The notes beneath the pieces were generated by a model, which saw only the letters and a list, made by a program, of their open reading frames with translations, was not told where the DNA came from and searched no databases. DNA of 64,000 nucleotides, from the NCBI RefSeq assembly GCF_038050375.1, contig NZ_CP150886.1, forward strand, positions 2,397,318 to 2,461,317, read 5' to 3'. Positions 36,155-45,403 of the stretch are shown here, piece after piece; position 1 is the first letter of the stretch; the number at the start of each line of letters is the position of its first letter. The DNA is from Okeanomitos corallinicola TIOX110 (GTDB lineage: Bacteria > Cyanobacteriota > Cyanobacteriia > Cyanobacteriales > Nostocaceae). Position numbers and translations under genes: made by a program.

Positions 36155-36670
36155 TTTTGTCTGAATCAGGATATCTGGTTACTGAGCGAAGTCGAAGTAC
36201 AGGATTATAGGATTAACAGGATGGTTTGTTAGGGTGCATTGAATGTTTAAAAGTGTCTGAATCTGGATTTTTAGGATTATGATTTTGTCTGAATCAGGAT
36301 TTCCAGGATTATAGGATTAACAGGATGGTTTATTAGGGTGCTTTGAATGTTTAAAAGTTTGTTTATTGAAATCAATTATGTAGTTGAAATTAGCATCAGA
36401 TAAACTATAGATAAACTCCTACAAAAAATATAATTAGCTTTCATGTTTTACGGTTATTATTACTGCTTGATTACTAAAATTACGATGTTGGAAAAAATCA
36501 CATCCTGTAAATCCTTAAATCCTGAAAATTCTGATTCAGACAAAAATTACCAAGTTTGAAAATTACGATGTTGGAAAAAATTACATCCTGTAAATCCTTA
36601 AATCCTGTAAATCCTGATTCAGACAAATTATATATTAAACGCAGATAAACGCAGATAAACGCAGATTTTT
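36155..36670. repeat. Dense cluster of dispersed repeats, direct and inverted
   Basis: A 56-bp unit (CAGGATTATAGGATTAACAG...) occurs at 36199-36254 and 36303-36358. A second unit (AAATTACGATGTTGGAAAAA...) occurs at 36477-36541 and 36560-36624, 83 bp apart. The second is partly an inverted form of the first (AGGATT versus AATCCT series, ending CTGATTCAGAC versus GTCTGAATCAG). AAACGCAGAT follows in three tandem copies at 36637-36666. No gene fits here. Confidence 0.8.
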
Positions 36671-36834
36671 AATATTAAATTTTTAATTTCTTTTGACGAC
36701 TCCAAGAAGATATTCTGATTCAGAAAAAAAGCACAAAAAAACAGTATTCAGGGGTTGACAACAGCTTTTAGATTTGTTATCATGAAATTGATAAGGAAGA
36801 ACTATCTTATAATAAATACGGCAATTAAAGACTG

Positions 36835-36860
36835 GTAGGGGTTCAGCACTGCTAAACCCC
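36835..36860. repeat. GTAGGGGTT/AAACCCC palindrome
   Basis: GGGGTTCAGCACTGCTAAACCCC forms a near-perfect hairpin in the gap before hisIE. A decayed relative is at 10090-10113. It is probably a dispersed palindrome rather than a gene-specific terminator. Confidence 0.55.
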
Positions 36861-36949
36861 ATGTTGATAAATATAGACATTAATTTTTTAATTTTTTTCA
36901 GTAATGATATCTTAAAACCATTGATCATTCTTAGACCAAATAACCTGTC

Positions 36950-37600
36950 ATGTCTTCTTCTGAAATACTAACGCTCTCATCTGCCATTCCTGTAGAACAA
37001 ATTCGCTATGATGACAAAGGTTTAGTACCGGCAATTATCCAAGATTATCTGGATGGTACGGTGTTAATGATGGCCTGGATGAATCGGGAATCTCTACAAA
37101 AGACTTTGGAAACTGGAGAGACTTGGTTTTGGAGTCGTTCCCGTCAGGAGTTTTGGCATAAGGGAGCTACTTCTGGTCATATTCAGAAGGTACAAAGTAT
37201 TCGTTATGATTGTGATAGTGATGCTCTGTTAATCGGTGTTGAGCAGTTGGGTGATGTTGCTTGTCACACTGGGGAAAGAAGTTGTTTTCATCAGGTTGAT
37301 GGGAAAATTACACCTCCACCCGCTGATATGTTATCTCAATTATTTCAGGTAATTTGCGATCGCCGTGATCATCCCAATGAAAATTCCTATACCTGTAAAT
37401 TATTGGCTGGTGGTGATAATAAGATTTTAAAGAAAGTTGGTGAGGAAAGTGCCGAGGTAGTCATGGCCTGTAAAGATGATGATCCAGAGGCGATCGCCGG
37501 TGAAGTTGCAGATTTGTTTTATCATACCCTCGTTGCGATCGCTCATCATCAAGTTGATTTAAAAGCCGTTTATCGGAAATTACAAGAACGCCGGAAGTAG
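36950..37600 (+). CDS. hisIE: Bifunctional phosphoribosyl-AMP cyclohydrolase / phosphoribosyl-ATP pyrophosphatase
   Basis: This enzyme catalyses steps 2 and 3 of histidine synthesis. The 216-aa fusion has HisI at about 15-120 ([53 protein letters not shown], with the zinc cysteines). HisE is at about 125-216 ([37 protein letters not shown]). The length is normal for the fused form. It is not in a his operon, as is usual in cyanobacteria. Confidence 0.97.
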   Translation: MSSSEILTLSSAIPVEQIRYDDKGLVPAIIQDYLDGTVLMMAWMNRESLQKTLETGETWFWSRSRQEFWHKGATSGHIQKVQSIRYDCDSDALLIGVEQLGDVACHTGERSCFHQVDGKITPPPADMLSQLFQVICDRRDHPNENSYTCKLLAGGDNKILKKVGEESAEVVMACKDDDPEAIAGEVADLFYHTLVAIAHHQVDLKAVYRKLQERRK

Positions 37601-37601
37601 G

Positions 37602-37654
37602 TGGGGAGATGGGGAGATGGGGAGGCAGGGGAGGCAGGGGAGGCAGGGGGAGAA
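37602..37654. repeat. GGGGAGAT and GGGGAGGCA tandem repeats
   Basis: Short purine-rich tandem units (GGGGAGAT twice, then GGAGGCAGG three times) follow the hisIE stop and separate it from the convergent porin gene. Confidence 0.75.
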
Positions 37655-37695
37655 AAGACTTTTTTAGCAATGCCCAATGCCCCATGCCCAATTAC

Positions 37696-39366
37696 CTAAA
37701 ATGTAAACGTTGTCCTTAGTACCCCTACCAATGTGGTGTCGTTGTTGCTGTCACCTTCGGGGTTAAATAACACAAACGCACCAGGGGTAATGCTGACATT
37801 ATCGCTAACTCGGAAACGATAATAACCTTCTAAATGGTAAGGTGTGGCTCTATTGACTGGATTACCTGACTCACTGCTATACAAAGGTTGTCCAAATAAT
37901 AAACCAGCAGAACTACCTTGTTGCAGCAAGTCCTTGAAGTGTAAACCTACCATCCAACTAGTGAAAGTAGCAGAGTCGTCAAAATCTGGAGATGAATCTT
38001 CTGCAAAGATAGCTGCACCATAACCAGAAAAAGCAACTTGTGGAGAAAATCTCCAGGTGACTGTTCCCCCGATGGAGTTCATTTTTACAGGTGTTCCCAA
38101 TGGTACGTTTAACGATCCGATATCTTGGCTGGTTAAACCTGTACCTAAAATATTAATCTCATGGTAACTATGAGCGTAGTTTAATCCCACATCTATAGAT
38201 TTACTGGGTTTAAACGTTAACTGGGCAGCTGCTACGCTACTACCGCTAAATACACCCGCACCTAAAGGTGTTCCTGATACTCCTGGTAAAACTTCTGCGC
38301 CTTCTTGGGGTAGGTTAGCATTGACGCTACCATACAAGGCTCTTAAATCCAGGTTTGGGGAAAAACTGTAAATAAACCCGGCCGCAGATGCTAAACCACT
38401 ACCGGAAGTACCACCGGAAACTCTCAGCACGGGGTTTAAGTTACCAAAGCGGGAAATAGATTCTTTTCCTTCTCCATAGAAGGGTGTAATAGCTGGGAAA
38501 GCGTCGGAAACTTCAGCCGCAGTTCCTGCAAATAGGGTAAGTTTGTTGGCAACTGGGAAGATGTACAGCAGTTTGTATAGTTCTAAGGAGTTTGCACCTG
38601 TGGCATTTAGGGTTTTTACATCAACTCCAGGAAATTGGGGTTCAATACCTGTTCGCGCACTACTAGCACTAAGTAATGGTGATGCTAGTCCTAAACTATC
38701 TTGAAGACTGCCAGAACCGTCTATACCACCTGCAAAGTTATGAGCTTGCAAACCTGTGATCAGTAAGTCTTTACCTGTGAAACTGGTCATCAGGTTTAAG
38801 CGGACTCGGTTGGTAAGGATAATGTTGGGATCGTCTCCTCCGGGAGTTCCTCCAGTTGCACCAATAGCACTGATAATGGCTTCTCCAGTGAGTTTGGTGG
38901 TGGTGGAAAATTGATTTGCTTCCAGTTCTGCGGTACGTGCTTCTACTGCATCTACTCTACCTCTGAGGGTTGCTAGTTCAGCGGCAAAGTCTTCTTGTAG
39001 TTTTTGGATGGTGGCTAAGTCTTGTTTTGTGGCCATATCTGCTGTCGCAGTGGCGATGAGTTCGTTTACTCTATCTAAACAAGCGTTTAACCCGGCTGCA
39101 AATTCATAGCGGGTCATAGCGCGATTACCGCGATATGTGCTGTTAGGATATCCCGCTATACATCCATATCTTTCTACTAAGGATTGTAAAGCCTGAAATG
39201 CCCAGTCTGTTGGTTGTACGTCTGAGAGTTGGGAAACAGATGTTACTTGATCTGCTTGGTTTGCAGTTGGTTGGGGACTTTCCAGGGCTACAGCTTGGAG
39301 GGGAAAAAGTCCAGATAGTAAGCACAGTAAACCTATTTTATCGGTATTTCGTAAATTGATTTTCAT
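37696..39366 (-). CDS. Iron-uptake-type porin with SLH domain (OprB family)
   Basis: This 556-aa outer-membrane porin begins with a signal peptide (about 1-27, GLLCLLSGLFPLQAVA). An SLH domain follows at about 48-100 (VSQLSDVQPTDWAFQALQSL, YPNSTYRGNRAMTRYEFAAG). A short coiled coil comes next (LATIQKLQEDFAAELATLRG), then an OprB-type beta-barrel ending in VGVLRTTFTF with a terminal aromatic. I chose ATG 39366, since GAGGAG stands just upstream. Related proteins are induced by iron limitation. A 12-of-19 Fur-like match lies about 35-50 bp upstream, which is weak. Confidence 0.9.
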   Translation of the reverse strand: MKINLRNTDKIGLLCLLSGLFPLQAVALESPQPTANQADQVTSVSQLSDVQPTDWAFQALQSLVERYGCIAGYPNSTYRGNRAMTRYEFAAGLNACLDRVNELIATATADMATKQDLATIQKLQEDFAAELATLRGRVDAVEARTAELEANQFSTTTKLTGEAIISAIGATGGTPGGDDPNIILTNRVRLNLMTSFTGKDLLITGLQAHNFAGGIDGSGSLQDSLGLASPLLSASSARTGIEPQFPGVDVKTLNATGANSLELYKLLYIFPVANKLTLFAGTAAEVSDAFPAITPFYGEGKESISRFGNLNPVLRVSGGTSGSGLASAAGFIYSFSPNLDLRALYGSVNANLPQEGAEVLPGVSGTPLGAGVFSGSSVAAAQLTFKPSKSIDVGLNYAHSYHEINILGTGLTSQDIGSLNVPLGTPVKMNSIGGTVTWRFSPQVAFSGYGAAIFAEDSSPDFDDSATFTSWMVGLHFKDLLQQGSSAGLLFGQPLYSSESGNPVNRATPYHLEGYYRFRVSDNVSITPGAFVLFNPEGDSNNDTTLVGVLRTTFTF

Positions 39367-39731
39367 AATCACTCCTCACTACCAAATTTTTATCGTTTCG
39401 GATTAATAATCATTGTGGCTCTATATTCTCCAGATTAATCGAGTATACATTGGCTATTTATAGCTATAGATAAGAAGTTGATGGCATCAGTAATAGCCAA
39501 AACTGATTGATACTCAAAATTGGTTGATTACATTAGTGCTTATTTGCTTCTTCTATAAATAATCAGCAATACCATTACTCAATCAATATTTTTAAATCTA
39601 AATCAGCTTTCACCTGTCATCTGTTAGTATGAAAAACCTTGTATAACTGGGATTTGCTGTGTTGTTTTTAGATTTAAAATTGCTAAAGTCAGTAATTTCT
39701 GTTGGGTAGTTGCAATTACTGGTAAGAATTT

Positions 39732-40051
39732 TTTACCACAATATTCCAGTAGTTCTATTAAATACTACTTGTATCCAATGTGGATCAAAATTATTATTAA
39801 AATTTTCTATATGTTTTATTAAACAAATGATAATCAATCTGTACTTGTATCCAGTTAATACTGGATAAGTTTATGGGGCATTTTCAGGCAAAATTCATCA
39901 AAATCAAGATTTTTGTAATTCTTATTATTGACTGCCAATATCCTCATCTATTTCACAGGTTTTCCACAGGAAATTTATGGGTTTTCCACAGGCTCTTGAC
40001 GCATAAATCAACTTTGGCTGATTTGTTGGGGATTTTCTAGTTTTATCAACA
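39732..40051. promoter_or_regulatory. Cluster of DnaA-box-like nonamers in a 1.1-kb gap
   Basis: Two exact TTTTCCACA (fits TTWTNCACA) lie at 39960-39968 and 39982-39990, 22 bp apart. One-mismatch sites are TTTACCACA at 39732, TGTGGATCA (minus strand) at 39779 and TTATCAACA at 40043. The gap from 39367 to 40465 has no gene and is AT-rich. It also holds a 13-of-19 Fur-like match at 39823-39841. This could be a DnaA-titrating or regulatory site, or an origin; the sequence alone does not settle it. Confidence 0.35.
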
Positions 40052-40465
40052 GGCAGGGTAGTAACTGAGTTTTTATTGAGTTATGTAACAAAAATATGGC
40101 TTAAATGCTTGTTTTTTCGTGAAAAGTAGTTTTGTGGCTGCTGATTTTTAACATTTCGCAGCATTGACAAAATTACCCCTTCTGAGTGCAAAATGATTCG
40201 ACTTACTTTTTTAGTCGGCTTGTGACTCCGTTCAATAGTTGGTATCAAATTTGTTAGATCAAATTGAGATGTTAGCTTGGGTTATCAACCTGACTAGGAA
40301 TTGTCTGCAATACTGCTCGGTTAAGAATATAAAAGCTTGTGCTTGGGTTCGGATAGGGTTACAGGGTCAAGATCATTTCTTGCTCGTGTTTACTTACTCT
40401 TTTCTGCCACCTACCGATCAGTATTGGGATTGATTTTACGTAGCCATCACCGCAAGGACAAGATT

Positions 40466-40663
40466 ATGAACGCAACAGTAAACATCTTGACGGAGATTCC
40501 CGAAACACTTCATGAATCATTGAAAAAATACCTAGAGACTCACCCAGACTGGGATCAAAATCGGGTACTAACTGCGGCACTATCATTGTTTTTACTACAA
40601 AACGGAGATAGCGATCGCTATGCTGCTCGTGTTTATCTAGAGACTTTGTTTCAAAAGTGCTAA
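40466..40663 (+). CDS. DUF2811-family small protein
   Basis: This 65-aa protein (MNATVNILTEIPETLHESLK, THPDWDQNRVLTAALSLFLLQNG, AARVYLETLF) matches the small cyanobacterial DUF2811 family. The function is unknown; the layout hints at a ribbon-helix-helix-like fold, but this is speculative. I chose ATG 40466 because AAGGA lies 8 bases upstream and it fits the family length. Longer frames upstream are not supported. Confidence 0.75.
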   Translation: MNATVNILTEIPETLHESLKKYLETHPDWDQNRVLTAALSLFLLQNGDSDRYAARVYLETLFQKC

Positions 40664-40682
40664 AAATAGGCTGAGAATATTG

Positions 40683-40739
40683 GTAGATGGGTAGATGGGT
40701 AGATGGGTAGATGGGTAGATGGGTAGATGGGTAGATGGG
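40683..40739. repeat. GTAGATGG octamer tandem array
   Basis: Seven head-to-tail copies of an 8-bp unit lie in the convergent gap between the DUF2811 gene and the response regulator gene. It is likely length-variable between strains. Confidence 0.9.
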
Positions 40740-40794
40740 GACTAGAAAAAACTAGAAAGATGTTACCCCATACCCTACACCCTAAGTATTAATT

Positions 40795-41502
40795 TTATTC
40801 TGTTTGGGTAGCAGTGGTATTTTCAAATTTGTACCCAACACCACGTACAGTTTGAATCAATGTTGGTTGACTGGCATCAATTTCAATTTTTTTACGAATT
40901 TGACCGATGTGGACATCAACAACTCGCTGATCTCCGACATATTCATAATCCCAGACTTGTTGAATTAGTTCTGCACGCCGCCAAACTCGACCTGGATGAC
41001 TGGCTAAGAAATGTAACAAATCAAACTCTAAGGCGGTTAAGAGAACCGGTTGATCATTGAGTGTTACTTCTCTGCGTACCGGATCAATTATCAGCTTTTC
41101 AAATATGAGGCGTTTTTGTTCACTGGTGTTTACTACTCGCTGTCGCCTCAAAATAGCTGCTACTCTGACTTCTAGTTCTCCTAGACCAAAGGGTTTAGTG
41201 AGATAGTCGTCAGCACCTTTAGAAAAACCACGAATTTTGTCGGCTTCATCTGTACGGCTGGTGAGCATGAGGACAAACACACCATTTCGGCTTTGCATTT
41301 CCTGGCACAGATTAAAACCGATCACATCTGGTAAATTGACATCGAGAATTACCAAGTCTGGGTTAAATTGCTCGAAAAGAGCTAAGGCCGCTTTACCGTC
41401 TTCGGCAGCCTCTACTTGATAATTCTGTTTGATCAAAAAGCGTTGGATTAAATTCCGCACGGCTGGGTCGTCATCAACTACAAGAATCTTGGCAGGAGCC
41501 AT
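40795..41502 (-). CDS. OmpR/PhoB-type response regulator
   Basis: This 235-aa DNA-binding response regulator has a receiver domain at 1-120 (KILVVDDDPAVRNLI; phosphoacceptor D54 in VILDVNLPD; KGADDYLTKPF). The winged-helix effector fills about 135-230 (LTALEFDLLHFLASHPGRVWRRAELIQQVW, RVVDVHIGQIRKKIE, TVRGVGYKFE). I chose ATG 41502 (MAPAK); in-frame ATG 41508 and TTG 41520 are alternatives. No cognate kinase gene is adjacent, so its signal is unknown. Confidence 0.93.
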   Translation of the reverse strand: MAPAKILVVDDDPAVRNLIQRFLIKQNYQVEAAEDGKAALALFEQFNPDLVILDVNLPDVIGFNLCQEMQSRNGVFVLMLTSRTDEADKIRGFSKGADDYLTKPFGLGELEVRVAAILRRQRVVNTSEQKRLIFEKLIIDPVRREVTLNDQPVLLTALEFDLLHFLASHPGRVWRRAELIQQVWDYEYVGDQRVVDVHIGQIRKKIEIDASQPTLIQTVRGVGYKFENTTATQTE

Positions 41503-41625
41503 GATCATCACTTTGCACAAAAATTCATTATGATTAACAGGGAAGTTGCGTAGAAACGCATTCTTTACTTTGGCAGTTCTGACAAATCTACAAGGGGTAG
41601 GTGTAAGTATCCTGATTGTTCAAAA

Positions 41626-41655
41626 TTGACTGTAACTAAGAACTGCGATTATAAT
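41626..41655 (+). promoter_or_regulatory. Candidate sigma-70-type promoter
   Basis: TTGACT (41626-41631) and TATAAT (41650-41655) are separated by 18 bp. The start site would be near 41662, about 460 bp before the CPP1-like gene, so the product is either a long leader or a small RNA. The gap 41503-42120 contains no supported gene. Confidence 0.35.
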
Positions 41656-42120
41656 TATGAACAACGTAGACACTCATCTTGATAATAATCAGGTCTGCAA
41701 TTCAGTATATCTACTAAATGTCAATTATGACTTGATTTGTAGCTTTTGCTTAAATTTTGCATATCGTCTATTCAGTAGGATTTGGGATTGGACAATGTTT
41801 TTATGTAAGTCGGTGGGCAGATGCAACTATGTAAAGAAAAATGAAATAAGCTAAAACTTGTTACTCTCCTGGCAGATCCCAACTACAAATATTTACACTG
41901 ATCTAGTTAATGTCTGAATCCTAGCATTTGAACTAAGTCATACAACTAAACTTCTATAACTATAGTTAAATTTATTGGGTGGAACAAACTCAGCCGTGTT
42001 AATATCCTGGAAGAGGATGAAAATACGTTGGGACAATTGTTTCAACACAACCAAGACGACCAAGTTGTTTTTTATTCAACACAAGACTGCCGTTGACTAG
42101 GGCTAAATTAACATACTGTC

Positions 42121-42747
42121 ATGAGCGATCAAAATCCCTACGAAAAACTTGGGGTATCAGAAGATGCTAGTTTCGATGAAGTTCAAAATGCGCGTAATCG
42201 CCTGTTAGAACAACATGGTGGTGACGGTAACAATAGAGAACTAATTGAAGCAGCTTATGATGCGGTTCTCATGGATCGCCTACGAATGCGCCAAGAAGGT
42301 AAAATTAAAGTACCTGAGCGTATCCGCTTTCCAGATATGCGAATACCATCTCCTCCAAGAGAAAGCCCTGCTCCCCGTGAGCAGTCACCAGCATGGTTAC
42401 AACAAACTTTAGACCAACCAAGCCTACCAGAAATTCTCTTACCTGGTGCTTGGTATATAGGACTAAGTGCTATTAGTTTATTTATTCCTGCCACCAGTGA
42501 GCAAGTTTTACAATTGGGTTTGTTGTTGGGGTTAGGGGTAAGTGTTTATTTTCTTAACCGCAAGGAAAACAAATTTGGTAGATCGGTGTTACTCAGCTTG
42601 GGTGGTCTGATTGTTGGTTTGATTATCGGCGGACTGATTGCTACATGGTTATTGTCGCAAGTACAGCTGACCAATATCAGCCCAAATCAGTTGTCTACTG
42701 TGCTGACTTTTATATTGTTGTGGTTAATTTGTAGCTTTTTGCGTTGA
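42121..42747 (+). CDS. CPP1-like protein (DUF3353)
   Basis: This 208-aa membrane protein is related to chloroplast CPP1, a chaperone-like protein that protects protochlorophyllide oxidoreductase. A J-like N-terminal domain (NPYEKLGVSEDASFDEVQNARNRL, no HPD motif) is followed by a proline-rich linker (about 70-100). Three hydrophobic segments follow at about 108-125, 130-145 and 155-185, with a C-terminal one (LTFILLWLICSFL). It is probably in the thylakoid or plasma membrane. It stands convergent to the phosphotransferase gene. Confidence 0.88.
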   Translation: MSDQNPYEKLGVSEDASFDEVQNARNRLLEQHGGDGNNRELIEAAYDAVLMDRLRMRQEGKIKVPERIRFPDMRIPSPPRESPAPREQSPAWLQQTLDQPSLPEILLPGAWYIGLSAISLFIPATSEQVLQLGLLLGLGVSVYFLNRKENKFGRSVLLSLGGLIVGLIIGGLIATWLLSQVQLTNISPNQLSTVLTFILLWLICSFLR

Positions 42748-42764
42748 TTTTGGTTAGATGTGTC

Positions 42765-45266
42765 TTAACCAATGGGATAAACTAATTCTCTGACGCTAGT
42801 GGCGGAGTCCTGCTGCAATGCTACTGAGGCGATCGCCTGAGCTTCTGTTATGGTTAATTGGGAAATTGCTTGTTTTAGTGGGGCGATGGCTTGGGGGTTG
42901 ACGCTTAATTCATCTAATCCCAAGCCGATTAAAATGGGTGCAACTAGGGTTTCTGCTGCCACTTCCCCACATAGTCCTACCCAAATATTAGCAGCATGAC
43001 CAGCTTGCACGGTTTGTTTAATCATTCTTAATACCGCAGGTTGTAAGGCATCAGCTAAGGTGGCTACTTTGGGGTTGGTGCGATCGCCTGCCATGACATA
43101 CTGACTTAAATCATTTGTACCGATACTAAAAAAGTCTACTTCTGGGGCTAATTGATCGGCGATGGCTACAGATGCAGGTGTTTCAATCATCATCCCTACT
43201 TCCATATTTTCATCAAAAGCTATACTAGCTTGTCGTAGTTCTGACTGTACCTGAAGTAATATCTCTTTAGCTGCTCTTAATTCTGTTAAGGTGGCAATCA
43301 TTGGCCACATGATTTTAATATTATGGTTTTTGACACTAGCTCGTAAAATTGCTTTCAACTGGGTGATTAATAATTGAGGATGTTCTAAACATAAACGAAT
43401 TCCTCGCACACCTAAAAAGGGATTAGTTTCTGCACTCAAAGAACTGAGATAGGGAAGTTGTTTATCTCCTCCAACATCCAGGGTGCGAATAATCAAAGGC
43501 CTGTTGTCTAAAATTTCGGCGATCGCCTGGTAAACTTCTAGTTGTTCCTCTTCTGTGGGTGGACTGGTTTTTTCTAAATACAAAAACTCTGTCCGTAGTA
43601 ATCCTACTCCTTCTGCACCATAATTTATTGCAGCTTTAGCATCTGCAATATTGCCAATATTAGCAAAAACTTGAATATGCTGCCCATCACTGGTAGTTGC
43701 TGGTTGATGAGCTTTCAGTCTTGCTTCTGCTTGGGCAATTTGCCATGCTTCTCGCTTGGCTTCTAGGGTAGTTAATATATCTACTGGTGGTGCTATCCAA
43801 ACCTTGCCACTTTCCCCATCCAGTGCCATTAAAGTACCGCTATCTAAACTCAAAACTTGAGAATCTACACCTAAAACAGCGGGAATACCTAAAGTTCTGG
43901 CAATGATAGCGCTGTGGGAAGTTGCACTACCAGCAGTCATGCAAATACCCATGACTTTATTCGGATCTAACTTAGCGGTATCAGAGGGACTTAAATCTGT
44001 ACCGACAATAATTGATGGTTCGCTTAATTGTAAGTCCGTGGGCAAATTACCAAGTAATATTCTTAACACCCTTTGCCCTACATCCACCACATCATCTACT
44101 CGTTCTTGCAAATAAGAATCTTCCAATTTCCGGTAGGAATTTGCCACTTCTTCGACTACAGTTTGCCAAGCTACTTCTGCATTGAGTCTGTCTTCAACAA
44201 TATGCTGTCGCGCTGCATCTAACATGACTGGATCTGCTAAAAATAACAAATGGGCATCAAAAATAGCGGCTTCTGCATCGCCAATTTGTAGTGATGCGTG
44301 GGATAGTAAGGTCTGAATTTCCTGTTTAGCGACTTGAATAGCTGACTGTAATCTTTGCCACTCTACTTCTACATTTTCTATGTGATATTCCATAACTGGA
44401 ATAGAGGCAGATTGAAAATAAACTAAAGGAGCGATCGCTATTCCTCCCGAAGTGGCAATCCCTTTGAGTTCCCCTTGATTCAGATCAGAGACTTCTGTCC
44501 TTGGTGTGGGTAATTGTATAATACTATCGTCTTCGCCAAAATTATTAATAATCAATGCTTGTAAAGCTGCCAGTGCTGCTTGAGCATCAATACCAGTGGC
44601 TGTAATTAGCAATTCATGTCCTTGACGCACTCCCAAAGTAGCAACTTGGTTGATACTATCACCACGGATGGCTTCTGTATTTCTAGTTAAATTTTGTACC
44701 TTGATTTGAGATTGAAAATTAGAGGCTGTAGCCACAAACTGAGCCGCAGGACGAGCGTGTAAACCCAAACGATTACGTACTAGAATACGAATTTCCTGGG
44801 TAGAAACTTTGGCACTGCTGATACTCTGGTTACTAACTTCTGATAAGGGAATACTGATAAAATTTAACTGTGTTGCTTTGGCGACTAATGCCCCCTGTGC
44901 TTCTGTAATGATTTCTTGGATATTCTTAGCAGCAGCAGCAGCAACAGCAGCAGCAATAGTACCTTCTACTAATGGTGCTGCACATAGATATACTTTATCT
45001 CGTTGTTCTGGGGGTAAAAATTCTAGTGCCATTTCTGCGCTCATTAAAGCACTACCTAGATCCATGAGGATGAGAACACCATCATCAGAAAATACGGAGG
45101 CGATCGCTTCATAAACCTGTATCGCATCTGTACCTAGTGGATTTACTGGATCATCAATACCTGCTGCTACAGCCAAGGATACTTGACCTTGAACCATTTG
45201 TGCAGCTAGTTCTTGTACTCCTAGAGCCAGTTGTTTACTGTGGGAAACAATAACAATACCAACCAC
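42765..45266 (-). CDS. DhaM-HPr-EI fusion phosphotransferase
   Basis: This 833-aa three-part PTS-type protein transfers phosphate from PEP. Residues 1-130 are a DhaM/EIIA-mannose-type domain with H9 (GIVIVSHSKQLALGV). Residues 158-245 are HPr with H170 (NRLGLHARPAAQFVA). Residues 268-830 are enzyme I with the phosphohistidine H451 (TAGSATSHSAIIARTLGIP), then LLRTEFLYL, a PEP-binding barrel and VGLCGEVAAE. Such fusions normally phosphorylate dihydroxyacetone with DhaK and DhaL, but neither is nearby. It starts with a GTG preceded by AAGG. The active-site residues look intact. Confidence 0.93.
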   Translation of the reverse strand: MVGIVIVSHSKQLALGVQELAAQMVQGQVSLAVAAGIDDPVNPLGTDAIQVYEAIASVFSDDGVLILMDLGSALMSAEMALEFLPPEQRDKVYLCAAPLVEGTIAAAVAAAAAKNIQEIITEAQGALVAKATQLNFISIPLSEVSNQSISSAKVSTQEIRILVRNRLGLHARPAAQFVATASNFQSQIKVQNLTRNTEAIRGDSINQVATLGVRQGHELLITATGIDAQAALAALQALIINNFGEDDSIIQLPTPRTEVSDLNQGELKGIATSGGIAIAPLVYFQSASIPVMEYHIENVEVEWQRLQSAIQVAKQEIQTLLSHASLQIGDAEAAIFDAHLLFLADPVMLDAARQHIVEDRLNAEVAWQTVVEEVANSYRKLEDSYLQERVDDVVDVGQRVLRILLGNLPTDLQLSEPSIIVGTDLSPSDTAKLDPNKVMGICMTAGSATSHSAIIARTLGIPAVLGVDSQVLSLDSGTLMALDGESGKVWIAPPVDILTTLEAKREAWQIAQAEARLKAHQPATTSDGQHIQVFANIGNIADAKAAINYGAEGVGLLRTEFLYLEKTSPPTEEEQLEVYQAIAEILDNRPLIIRTLDVGGDKQLPYLSSLSAETNPFLGVRGIRLCLEHPQLLITQLKAILRASVKNHNIKIMWPMIATLTELRAAKEILLQVQSELRQASIAFDENMEVGMMIETPASVAIADQLAPEVDFFSIGTNDLSQYVMAGDRTNPKVATLADALQPAVLRMIKQTVQAGHAANIWVGLCGEVAAETLVAPILIGLGLDELSVNPQAIAPLKQAISQLTITEAQAIASVALQQDSATSVRELVYPIG

Positions 45267-45403
45267 TGTAATACCTTAGCCATTTACCCATTCAATTATG
45301 GTTTGTGAATACAAAAATAGTCTATTTATTTAGGTTGTATTTATTTTTTTGAGGAGATGATTAACTTTTGTAACAAGTTACTAACCAAGTCAAGAACTGA
45401 CTT

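Noticed and set aside
39399-39841. Fur-box-like sites upstream of the porin (39399-39417 and 39823-39841)
   Set aside because: Matches of 12 and 13 out of 19 to the E. coli-type consensus are weak in AT-rich DNA. They are mentioned only as context.
41657-41854. A 65-codon frame just after the TTGACT/TATAAT signal
   Set aside because: Its ATG begins 2 bp after the -10 box, before the expected transcript start, and the peptide has no family features.
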